Shown here: piece by piece, positions 1-6,152 of the stretch
How the letters are laid out: every line of letters starts with the position of its first letter
Position numbering within the stretch: position 1 is the stretch's first letter
Source of the DNA: CAYMEV01 sp964431655 [NCBI: uncultured bacterium]
GTDB taxonomy: Bacteria > CAYMEV01
Length of the DNA: 8,375 nt
NCBI GenBank assembly: GCA_964431655.1
Contig: CAYSKJ010000075.1
Location: 1-8,375 of the forward strand
Direction: 5' to 3'
Position numbers and translations under genes: made by a program
The notes under the pieces: generated by a model
Database searches by the model: none
What the model was told of the DNA's origin: nothing
What the model saw: the letters and a program-made list of their open reading frames with translations, nothing else

Positions 1-692
1 ACCCCATGGGAATCATCAGCTATAGTGGTAACGCCCTCTTCGAAGCTGTTACTGAATTTTCTGCAGACAGATACAAATTTATCAAAGGGACAGTAATCCC
101 CCCTCATGGAAAAAACACCGTCGGTAATAACAAGGCAGCGTTTACCCTTGCCCACTGCTTCATTCATTTTAGCCTCAAGGTCATCCATATTATTGTGCTT
201 ATAGATTAGTTTCAAAGCCGGGCGGGCAAGCTTCATGGCATTTATAATGCAGTTATGGTTGAGTTCATCGCTTACCAGGACTGTCTCAGATGTTGTAAGG
301 GGTGTTATGACCCCCATGGATGTGACGTATGCGCTGGAGAATATCATGCCTGATTCCTTTTTATGAAACCTGGCAAGCCTTTTTTCAAGCTCAACATGAG
401 GCCTGTAGGTGCCGGAGATGAATCTTACAGCACCGGGGCCGACGCCGTAGGCTGATGAACCTTCTTCTTCAGCTGCAAGCACATCCTTCCGGTGGGCAAG
501 TCCGAGGTAGGAATTGGAATTCATTTTCATAAACTCCTTATCGCCGTAGCCCTCCACCAGATAGCGGGGGCCTTTCTCGCCCCGGGCTGGAATGACCCTG
601 TTTATAACCATTTCATCGCCCTTGGCCGTGCCCTTTTCTTTTAGCTCGTTTACATGGTTTATTAAAGCTTTATTGAGTTTATCTATGGACAT
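1..692 (-). CDS. kbl: Glycine C-acetyltransferase-like enzyme (2-amino-3-ketobutyrate CoA ligase), 3' end outside window
   Basis: PLP-dependent alpha-oxoamine synthase; only the first 230 residues are in the window. Together with the dehydrogenase encoded just upstream it would cleave 2-amino-3-ketobutyrate with CoA to glycine and acetyl-CoA in the cytoplasm. Visible family motifs are NSNSYLGL (residues 58-65), GVGPGAVRFISGT (83-95) followed by HVELE (99-103), the DGVFSM block (191-196) and DDSHG (226-230), the PLP-pocket Asp/His motif. The PLP-binding lysine lies beyond the window edge. The start ATG at 690-692 is preceded by AAGGAG (701-706), which overlaps the stop codon of the upstream dehydrogenase gene; the two genes are 12 bp apart and probably translationally coupled. 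Oddities are an Arg where the family usually has an acidic residue after DGVFSM, and a longer stretch between DGVFSM and DDSHG than in E. coli Kbl. A related acyltransferase such as a BioF or serine palmitoyltransferase homologue is possible, but the tdh neighbour favours Kbl activity. Confidence 0.85.
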   Translation of the reverse strand, partial: MSIDKLNKALINHVNELKEKGTAKGDEMVINRVIPARGEKGPRYLVEGYGDKEFMKMNSNSYLGLAHRKDVLAAEEEGSSAYGVGPGAVRFISGTYRPHVELEKRLARFHKKESGMIFSSAYVTSMGVITPLTTSETVLVSDELNHNCIINAMKLARPALKLIYKHNNMDDLEAKMNEAVGKGKRCLVITDGVFSMRGDYCPFDKFVSVCRKFSNSFEEGVTTIADDSHG

Positions 693-700
693 CTCTATTG

Positions 701-706
701 CTCCTT
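701..706 (-). promoter_or_regulatory. Shine-Dalgarno of kbl overlapping the tdh stop codon
   Basis: AAGGAG on the minus strand, 8 nt before the kbl ATG. It shares two bases with the TAA stop of tdh (705-707). This placement lets a ribosome terminating on tdh reinitiate on kbl and supports a tdh-kbl operon. Confidence 0.7.
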
Positions 707-1655
707 ATTTTAGTTTTTTGCTCAATTGTTCAAGCATATCCCTGGTCATGGAAGCCAGGTCATAATCCGGTTTCCAGCCCCATTCTGTTCTTGCTGCAGA
801 ATCATCCACTGATTCCGGCCATGAATCAGCTATGGCCTGTCTGTAATCCGGCTCGTAGCTTATGGTAAAATCTGGTATATGCTTGCGTATCTCATCTGCC
901 ATTTCTGCAACGGTGAAACTCATGCCTGCCACGTTGAAGTCTGAATGATGCTTTAATTTGCTGAAATCAGCTTCTAAAAGGTCAATGGTAGCTTTCAGGC
1001 AGTCGGGCATGTACATCATGGGAAGCCTGGTGCCTTCCTTGACAAAGCATTTGTATTTTTTATACTGAACAGCATCATAATAGATTGCTACCGCATAGTC
1101 AGTAGTGCCTCCCCCGGGAAGGGTTTCATGGCTTATTATGCCCGGGTATCTAAGACCCCTTACATCCAGGCTGTACCTCCTGACATAGTAGTCTCCCAGC
1201 AGTTCTCCTGCAACTTTTGTAACGCCGTACATGGTGGCAGGCTTGAGCACGGTCTCCTGGGGTGTGTTAATTCTCGGGGTTTCAGGTCCGAAGACTGCAA
1301 TGGAGCTGGGGACCAGAACCTGTTTCATATTCTTTTCCCTGGCAGCTTCCAGTACGTTGATAAGGCCGTTCATATTTATGTTCCATGCCATCATGGGGTT
1401 CTTTTCACCAACGGCAGAAAGGATTGCAGCCATGTTTACGATATGGTCGATTTTATATTTGTCGCAAACCTCCCCCAGCCTGCTTTTATCCATGACATCA
1501 AAGAATTCAAAAGGGCCTGATTCCTTAATTTTCCGGGTTGGTTCAGTCTTCCTGGTAGAGGCAATAACATTATTATTGCCGTATATCTCTCTCATTTTCA
1601 GTGTGAGTTCAGAGCCTATCTGTCCTACAGCACCGATTATAAGGATCTTTTTCAT
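705..1655 (-). CDS. tdh: L-threonine 3-dehydrogenase, SDR/epimerase type
   Basis: NAD-dependent epimerase/dehydratase-fold enzyme of 316 residues that oxidises L-threonine to 2-amino-3-ketobutyrate. It is not homologous to the zinc-dependent Tdh of E. coli. Seen in the sequence: the Rossmann motif GAVGQIG (residues 8-14), a catalytic Ser in VPSSIAVFG (115-123), YGVTK (Tyr143 and Lys147) as the YxxxK pair, then RGLRYPGIIS (166-175) and PGGGTTDYA (180-188). The last two are characteristic of SDR-type threonine dehydrogenases rather than UDP-galactose epimerases. The length matches the family. The ATG start has AAGGAG at 1663-1668, 7 nt upstream. The gene is followed by kbl after 12 bp, giving the two-step threonine-to-glycine pathway. 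It has its own candidate promoter at 1720-1747, so it can be transcribed apart from cls upstream. Confidence 0.93.
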   Translation of the reverse strand: MKKILIIGAVGQIGSELTLKMREIYGNNNVIASTRKTEPTRKIKESGPFEFFDVMDKSRLGEVCDKYKIDHIVNMAAILSAVGEKNPMMAWNINMNGLINVLEAAREKNMKQVLVPSSIAVFGPETPRINTPQETVLKPATMYGVTKVAGELLGDYYVRRYSLDVRGLRYPGIISHETLPGGGTTDYAVAIYYDAVQYKKYKCFVKEGTRLPMMYMPDCLKATIDLLEADFSKLKHHSDFNVAGMSFTVAEMADEIRKHIPDFTISYEPDYRQAIADSWPESVDDSAARTEWGWKPDYDLASMTRDMLEQLSKKLK

Positions 1656-1719
1656 TCAGAATCTCCTTTTAATATTAATTCAAAGTTATTTTTTTTGGCA
1701 CTCATGTCTTGTAAAACAC

Positions 1720-1747
1720 AATATAACTGCTTTTAAAGCCTTGTCAA
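1720..1747 (-). promoter_or_regulatory. Sigma-70-like promoter for tdh-kbl
   Basis: On the minus strand a perfect TTGACA (1742-1747) is followed by a 16-bp spacer and TATATT (1720-1725, 5 of 6 to consensus). Transcription would start near 1713, leaving a leader of roughly 55-60 nt before the tdh ATG. It sits in the 135-bp gap after cls, within AT-rich DNA. No operator or riboswitch fold was recognised in the leader. Confidence 0.6.
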
Positions 1748-1790
1748 ATAAGAAAATGAGAAGAAATAATGATTATAGGCTATTTTCTTT

Positions 1791-3200
1791 TTAGAGTATA
1801 GGTGCGGTTAGATAGGCCGCTCTTGATAATGTACGGAACCATAAGGGTTTTACGGAAATATCATCTTTATTCATGCTTCTTGAACGCAAAAAATCCCCGA
1901 TAAACATCTGTTCTAATTCCCGGGCAAAAGAAGAATCCTTCATCAGGGCAGTGATTTCAAAATTCAGTCTGAAAGAACGGTTGTCAAGATTTACTGTACC
2001 TATGCCGCAGTATTTATCATCAACCAAAAAAGCCTTTCCATGAAGAAAGCCCTGATTATAGCGGTATACTTTGATATCTGCATCTATAAGGGAACCAATA
2101 AAGGCATAGGCTGCATAGTAAACAAGCATATGGTCAGGTTTTTCAGGTATAAGCACCCTTACATCAACCCCTCTGAAGGCTGCCAGCTTCAATGCCGCCA
2201 TTACCCCTTCGTCGGGCACGAAATAGGGGCTTGATACCCATAAGCGCTCCCGGGCTGTATTTATCATATGCTGTATCATGAGGCTCGCTGTATCAAACCG
2301 GTCTGCCGGCCCTGACGGTATAATCAGGCAGGGCGAACCAATATCAACAGGTGCTGACGGTATCCAGTTCAATTCTGGTATTTCATCGGTTGCCCAGTAC
2401 CAGTCTTCAAGAAATGAGATCTGCAGACCAAGGACTGCAGGGCCGCTTATCTTTAAGTGTGTATCACGCCAGGGTCCCAGTCTTTTAATTCCCCTTAAAT
2501 ATTCATCACCTATGTTCAGACCGCCCACCCATCCATGCTTTCCGTCTGCAACCACTATCTTCCTGTGATTTCGGAAGTTTATCTGAAAGCTCTTTAAAAG
2601 ACCCCTTGAACTGCTGAACTTGTTAATCTGAACTCCTTCTTTCAGTAGTTCGTTTATGTAGGATAACGGAAGTTTGTGGCTGCCTAAGGCATCATAGAGA
2701 AAAAAGACGCTTACTCCCTGCCGGGCCTTCTGAATCAGACTGTCTTTCAGTTCTCTGCCAAGATTATCATCCCTTACAATATAGAATTGTACCAGGATAT
2801 AGCTTTGGGCTGATTCGATACCTTCAAAAATGCTTTGAAAGGTCTCATCCCCGTCTATAAGCAGGCTAAGGCTGTTTGCTTCAGTAAAAGGCATTTTTGC
2901 CAGATTCTGAGGGGCACTCAGGGTATGGTCGGATATGTCCGGCTGATATATAAAGGGGCCTGCATGTTCATATTTGGAACGGATTATATTGGCAAGTCTG
3001 GTATCCTTATTGCTTCTTGCGGTTACATACCCCTGGAATTTTGAATGACCGAAAAGCCAGTAGGCAGGAACAGCAACATAGGGAAAGGTGTTTAAGGATA
3101 CTATCCAGGCTATGCTGGCCGGTGATGTTCGGGCAGTGAACAGAGCCCTGATTGATGAAAGGAATCCAATTAGATGAAGTATTATCAATAAAACAGCCAC
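1791..3200 (-). CDS. cls: Cardiolipin synthase (phospholipase D superfamily)
   Basis: Inner-membrane enzyme of 469 residues that makes cardiolipin by phosphatidyl transfer. Two hydrophobic N-terminal segments (about residues 2-20 and 28-50) form the usual membrane anchor. Two PLD HKD motifs follow: His212-Lys214-Asp219 in NHRKIVVADG, followed by GGLN, and His387-Lys389-Asp394 in LHGKAFLVDD, followed by GTVNLDNRS. The C-terminal tail ending in LTAPIL resembles the conserved ending of ClsA-type synthases. The length is close to the 486 residues of E. coli ClsA, so the gene looks intact. The start is a GTG (3198-3200) with AAGGAG at 3208-3213, 7 nt upstream. An in-frame TAA a few codons upstream excludes a longer product. 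It is transcribed divergently from the metallopeptidase gene, and a promoter candidate lies about 100 bp upstream. The HKD pair with the N-terminal anchor makes other PLD enzymes unlikely. Confidence 0.94.
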   Translation of the reverse strand: MAVLLIILHLIGFLSSIRALFTARTSPASIAWIVSLNTFPYVAVPAYWLFGHSKFQGYVTARSNKDTRLANIIRSKYEHAGPFIYQPDISDHTLSAPQNLAKMPFTEANSLSLLIDGDETFQSIFEGIESAQSYILVQFYIVRDDNLGRELKDSLIQKARQGVSVFFLYDALGSHKLPLSYINELLKEGVQINKFSSSRGLLKSFQINFRNHRKIVVADGKHGWVGGLNIGDEYLRGIKRLGPWRDTHLKISGPAVLGLQISFLEDWYWATDEIPELNWIPSAPVDIGSPCLIIPSGPADRFDTASLMIQHMINTARERLWVSSPYFVPDEGVMAALKLAAFRGVDVRVLIPEKPDHMLVYYAAYAFIGSLIDADIKVYRYNQGFLHGKAFLVDDKYCGIGTVNLDNRSFRLNFEITALMKDSSFARELEQMFIGDFLRSRSMNKDDISVKPLWFRTLSRAAYLTAPIL

Positions 3201-3302
3201 AATGCCGCTCCTTTTTTAACAAGGGTTTTTTTAGCAGCAAGGCAATCATTTTCAGATTCTTTCATTTTTTTCATGTATAAAATTTCTGCCAACATCTGTT
3301 TT

Positions 3303-3333
3303 ATTATAATAAATTTATCTCTTTTTTTGTCAA
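3303..3333 (-). promoter_or_regulatory. Sigma-70-like promoter for cls
   Basis: On the minus strand a perfect TTGACA lies at 3328-3333. Downstream, an overlapping AT run offers either TATTAT (3306-3311, spacer 16 bp) or TATAAT (3303-3308, spacer 19 bp) as -10. The transcript would begin near 3296-3299 and carry a leader of about 95 nt before the GTG of cls. The surrounding DNA is very AT-rich, so chance matches are easy, but an exact -35 with a usable -10 is a good candidate. Confidence 0.5.
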
Positions 3334-3369
3334 AAATGAAATTGTTTGAATAAATTCTTATTAATTTAC

Positions 3370-3398
3370 TTGTTTTTTTAAATCCCAGCATTTAAAAT
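3370..3398 (+). promoter_or_regulatory. Candidate promoter for the metallopeptidase and downstream genes
   Basis: TTGTTT (3370-3375), a 17-bp spacer and TAAAAT (3393-3398) are spaced correctly for sigma-70, with a start near 3405 and a leader of about 38 nt. The -35 is weak (3 of 6) and the region is AT-rich. A 7-bp inverted repeat (3378-3384 and 3406-3412) flanks the -10. No convincing promoter was seen in the 46-bp and 48-bp gaps further downstream, so this one may serve all three plus-strand genes. Confidence 0.3.
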
Positions 3399-3442
3399 CA
3401 TAGCAGATTTAACCTTAAAAACACAATTCAGAGAGGTGAGAC

Positions 3443-4303
3443 ATGCGCTGGAAAGGGAGAAGGCAAAGCGATAATGTAGAGGATATGCGGGGTAAGACTG
3501 CTAAAAAAGCGGCTGTTGGAGGTATTGGCGTTATCGTTATAGCCGCCATAATTATGCTTCTCGGGGGAAGTCCCGAGGATGTCATGAAGGTCGTGAACAC
3601 CACACAATCCATGTCCCAGTCTTCCAATGAACCCTATGTCTTGTCCCAGGAGGACAAAGAGCTTGGAGAGTTTGTCTCGGTTGTGCTCGCTGATGTGGAG
3701 GATGTGTGGACAGAAATATTCAGAACAAACGGCATGGAATACCGCAAGCCCCGGCTTGTTCTCTTTTCTGATGCCGTTACATCTGCCTGCGGGTTTGCCC
3801 AGGCTGCTACCGGCCCTTTTTATTGCCCCGGGGATGAAAAGGTCTATATTGACCTGGCTTTCTTTAAGGAAATGAAGGACCGGCTGAATGCTCCGGGAGA
3901 TTTTGCATGGGCTTATGTTATAGCCCATGAGGTAGGGCATCATGTCCAGACCCTTCTGGGTGTCATGGAACAGGTTCAGGGCCTGAGGAACAGGATGGAG
4001 CAGATTCAGTACAATAAGCTTATGGTATGCCTGGAACTCCAGGCTGACTTCTATGCAGGCATATTTGCCCACTATGCAGAGAGAAAGCTCAATGTTCTCG
4101 AGGAAGGTGACATCGAGGAGGCCATGAATGCCGCTTCCGCCGTTGGCGATGACCGGCTTCAGAAGATGCAGACAGGCTGGGTGGTTCCTGACTCCTTTAC
4201 CCATGGCACATCAAAACAGCGCATGGAATGGTTTATGAGAGGGTATAGGACAGGGGATATCAGCCAGGGCGATACCTTCTCCTATTACGGTTTCAGCAAA
4301 TAA
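3443..4303 (+). CDS. ypfJ: Neutral zinc metallopeptidase, YpfJ family
   Basis: Membrane-anchored putative zinc metallopeptidase of 286 residues, nearly identical in length to E. coli YpfJ (287). The N-terminus is basic (starting MRWKGRRQ, with KTAKK before the membrane segment), followed by one transmembrane helix (about residues 24-41), so the catalytic part should face the periplasm or exterior. The zinc site is HEVGHH (His162, Glu163, His166) inside VIAHEVGHHVQTLLG. The third ligand is probably Glu198 in CLELQADFYAG. The family blocks SACGFAQAATGPFYCPGD (114-131) and KVYIDLAFF (133-141) are present. The start ATG follows GAGGTG at 3433-3438. The physiological substrate of this family is unknown. 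The gene is divergent from cls and lies 46 bp upstream of a secreted-protein gene; whether they are functionally linked is not shown by the sequence. Confidence 0.92.
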   Translation: MRWKGRRQSDNVEDMRGKTAKKAAVGGIGVIVIAAIIMLLGGSPEDVMKVVNTTQSMSQSSNEPYVLSQEDKELGEFVSVVLADVEDVWTEIFRTNGMEYRKPRLVLFSDAVTSACGFAQAATGPFYCPGDEKVYIDLAFFKEMKDRLNAPGDFAWAYVIAHEVGHHVQTLLGVMEQVQGLRNRMEQIQYNKLMVCLELQADFYAGIFAHYAERKLNVLEEGDIEEAMNAASAVGDDRLQKMQTGWVVPDSFTHGTSKQRMEWFMRGYRTGDISQGDTFSYYGFSK

Positions 4304-4349
4304 TCTTTTTTGAAAAATGATGTAAAATTTACCAAGGGAGGACTTTAAT

Positions 4350-6104
4350 ATGAAAAAGCAGTCAATGCTTATAATTCTGCTTATTTTAACAGCAGGAATA
4401 ATTTACAGCCAGGAGGCGATAATCATTGACCACAGCTGCACAGATTATAGCCAGATTCCTGAATACTGGATTCAGGCAGCCAAGGACAGCCTGCTTATAG
4501 GCTACGGCCATACATCCCACGGAAGTCAGCTTGTAACGGGTATCACGGCCTTTGAAAACGCCCTGGGGGGTATCTGGAATTTTGATATGACATCCTGGGG
4601 TCTTAATGTCGGGGTGTTTTTAAACGATTACTGGGCCGGGGGCGATCTGGGGCATAACGGCGACCTGACATGGAGGGACAGCACTGTAAGCGGGCTCAAT
4701 CACCCGAATAATGACCGCAATGTGATAATGTGGTCATGGTGCGGGGGCTGTTCTGATAATACAGAGTCAGGGATAAACATATACCTTAATGCCATGAACC
4801 AGCTGGAACTGGATTATCCGGATGTCACCTTCATCTATATGACCGGTCATCTCGACGGCAGCGGTGATACAGGGAATCTGAACCTGCGCAATGAGCAGAT
4901 AAGGGCCTACTGTCAGGCCAATAATAAGATACTCTTTGATTTTGCTGATATTGAAAGCTATGATCCGGATGGTCTGGTTGATTATATGAGCCTGTACTGC
5001 AATGACAACTGCGATTACAGCGGAGGAAACTGGGCACAGCAGTGGCTCAGCGCCAACCCGGGCTCTGAACTGGCTTTGGTTTCCGGCAGTTGCGATTCCT
5101 GTGCCCATTCCCAGGCACTTAACTGTGTATTGAAGGGCGCAGCCTTCTGGTGGATGCTTGCCAGGATAGCAGGCTGGGAAGGCCCGTATAATGTAAAAGA
5201 TGACGCCGTAGTGAGCATTGAGAACCCTGCAATTATGGGTTTATGGCAGTACAGCCATAATGCGGAAAAAGCAGGCTGGATTAGCCTTATAAGGAATGTG
5301 ACAGCATCCAGGATAAAAACCGGTGACATTACCGGGGACGGATCCATGGAGATAGTTGCCGACCTGGATGGGTACGGCCTTTACTGCCATTCCGGGAGCG
5401 GAGGATGGTCAGCTATATCTTCGAGCTGTCTGGATTTTGACCTTGCTGTGGATGAAGAAGGGCATTCCAGACTGATTGCTTCCTTTGAGGGTAATGGAGT
5501 CTATCTCTGGGACTATGATACCGGGACATGGGAGCTTCTTATGAATATTCCCGCCGACATAGTCCTGGCTTATGACCGGGATGGCAACGGAGCGGATGAG
5601 TTAGCAGCGGTATTCAGTGATTTTCAGGGGCTTTATTATTATTCCTTCAGCACCGGGACATGGACCAGTATTATGAGCCTGTCGCCCCTCCAGATAATTT
5701 CAGCCGATATTGATGCTGATGGTGCTGATGAGATAGTATCGGCCTTTTCGGGCTATGGTACCTACATTATTACTCAGAGCAGTGTTTCAAGGATAAGTTT
5801 CGGAACTCCTGATACGGGATGCTTAATGTCTTCAGGGAATTCACAGGGCGATGCCGGAGATGAGATAATGATGACTTATGCCGGGAGGACCTACTGCTAC
5901 AGTAATGGTTCGGGATGGTCCATGTTAGTGCCGGCATCTTTCAAGAGAGCAGCTTTCGGCAAGTTTACAGGTCAGGTACTGGACGATCTCATTGCCTGCG
6001 AAACTTCTTCAGGGAATATCTACCTGTTTGATTCCGCCTTGTATCAATGGCAGCTGCTTTTATTTAATGCTGATACGAACGCAATCTCATCAATAAGGGA
6101 TTAA
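4350..6104 (+). CDS. Secreted two-domain protein: Cys-rich hydrolase-like domain plus C-terminal beta-propeller
   Basis: Exported protein of 584 residues, function not established. A signal peptide (KK, hydrophobic core about 6-18, probable cleavage after Ser20 in IIYSQ) leads to an N-terminal domain (about 24-276) with striking blocks: GYGHTSHGSQL (51-61), MWSWCGGC (127-134), IYMTGHLDGSGD (162-173), CNDNC (217-221), CDSCAHSQALNC (248-259) and a closing AAFWWMLARIAGW (264-276). I know similar blocks from uncharacterised bacterial secreted proteins. The Ser/His-rich motifs would suit an SGNH-like esterase, but I cannot assign the catalytic residues. Residues 287-584 form seven repeats of about 43 residues of the pattern GLYxYxxxTGTWxxL followed by a D-rich loop and DEIVxxF, an FG-GAP-like propeller shared with the next gene. 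The ATG has GGGAGG at 4336-4341. It sits 46 bp after ypfJ and 48 bp before the beta-helix gene, so a shared transcript is likely. Confidence 0.85.
   Translation: MKKQSMLIILLILTAGIIYSQEAIIIDHSCTDYSQIPEYWIQAAKDSLLIGYGHTSHGSQLVTGITAFENALGGIWNFDMTSWGLNVGVFLNDYWAGGDLGHNGDLTWRDSTVSGLNHPNNDRNVIMWSWCGGCSDNTESGINIYLNAMNQLELDYPDVTFIYMTGHLDGSGDTGNLNLRNEQIRAYCQANNKILFDFADIESYDPDGLVDYMSLYCNDNCDYSGGNWAQQWLSANPGSELALVSGSCDSCAHSQALNCVLKGAAFWWMLARIAGWEGPYNVKDDAVVSIENPAIMGLWQYSHNAEKAGWISLIRNVTASRIKTGDITGDGSMEIVADLDGYGLYCHSGSGGWSAISSSCLDFDLAVDEEGHSRLIASFEGNGVYLWDYDTGTWELLMNIPADIVLAYDRDGNGADELAAVFSDFQGLYYYSFSTGTWTSIMSLSPLQIISADIDADGADEIVSAFSGYGTYIITQSSVSRISFGTPDTGCLMSSGNSQGDAGDEIMMTYAGRTYCYSNGSGWSMLVPASFKRAAFGKFTGQVLDDLIACETSSGNIYLFDSALYQWQLLLFNADTNAISSIRD
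4419..5177 (+). other. Cys-rich N-terminal domain of unknown function (residues 24-276)
   Basis: Nine cysteines occur in this exported domain (30, 131, 134, 188, 217, 221, 248, 251, 259), several in close pairs: CxxC at 131-134, CxxxC at 217-221 and CxxC at 248-251. Disulfides or a structural metal site are both possible. Candidate active-site residues are Ser56/His57/Ser59 in GHTSHGSQ, His167/Asp169 in MTGHLDG, and His253 in CAHSQ. Assignment to the SGNH hydrolases is a guess from motif style and is not demonstrated. Confidence 0.5.
5208..6101 (+). repeat. Seven-repeat FG-GAP-like beta-propeller, copy 1 (residues 287-584)
   Basis: Repeat units begin near residues 297 (GLWQY), 343 (GLYCH), 383 (GVYLW), 427 (GLYYY), 470 (GTYII), 514 (TYCYS) and 557 (IYLFD). 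Asp-rich loops resembling calcium sites occur in unit 1 (GDITGDG, 325-331), unit 3 (DRDGNGADE, 409-417) and unit 4 (DIDADGADE, 453-461); units 2, 5, 6 and 7 have degenerate loops. The last unit stops half-way (SSIRD). The strand it lacks is matched by AVVSIENPAIMG just before unit 1, as expected for a closed ring with a Velcro blade. Confidence 0.7.
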
Positions 6105-6107
6105 TGC

Positions 6108-6121
6108 CAGCAATTCTGCTG
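6108..6121 (+). other. Small hairpin between the two secreted-protein genes
   Basis: CAGCA, a 4-nt loop ATTC, then TGCTG, 4 bp after the stop codon of the upstream gene. The stem is only 5 bp and no T-run follows, so it is not a convincing terminator. It could slow RNA decay or processing at most, and may be chance. Confidence 0.2.
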
Positions 6122-6152
6122 AAAAATTAATTATATAGGGAGGTATTTTTTT

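Noticed and set aside
1750-1789. Inverted repeat AAGAAAAT/ATTTTCTT after the end of cls as a terminator
   Set aside because: The stem is eight nearly all-AT base pairs with a 24-nt loop, and no T-run follows on the minus strand. The -35 of the tdh promoter lies directly beyond it.
1231-1794. A 187-codon plus-strand open frame opposite tdh
   Set aside because: It is a shadow of the tdh coding sequence. The minus-strand product has full family motifs and a proper start; this one has none.
3185-3274. A 29-codon minus-strand leader ORF overlapping the start of cls by 16 bp
   Set aside because: It has no Shine-Dalgarno before its ATG, a composition typical of AT-rich non-coding DNA (Lys-rich), and no recognisable regulatory peptide features. 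The SD inside it clearly serves the cls GTG.
3428-4204. A 258-codon minus-strand open frame opposite the metallopeptidase
   Set aside because: It is antisense to a well-supported YpfJ gene, shows no family resemblance and lacks a good ribosome-binding site.
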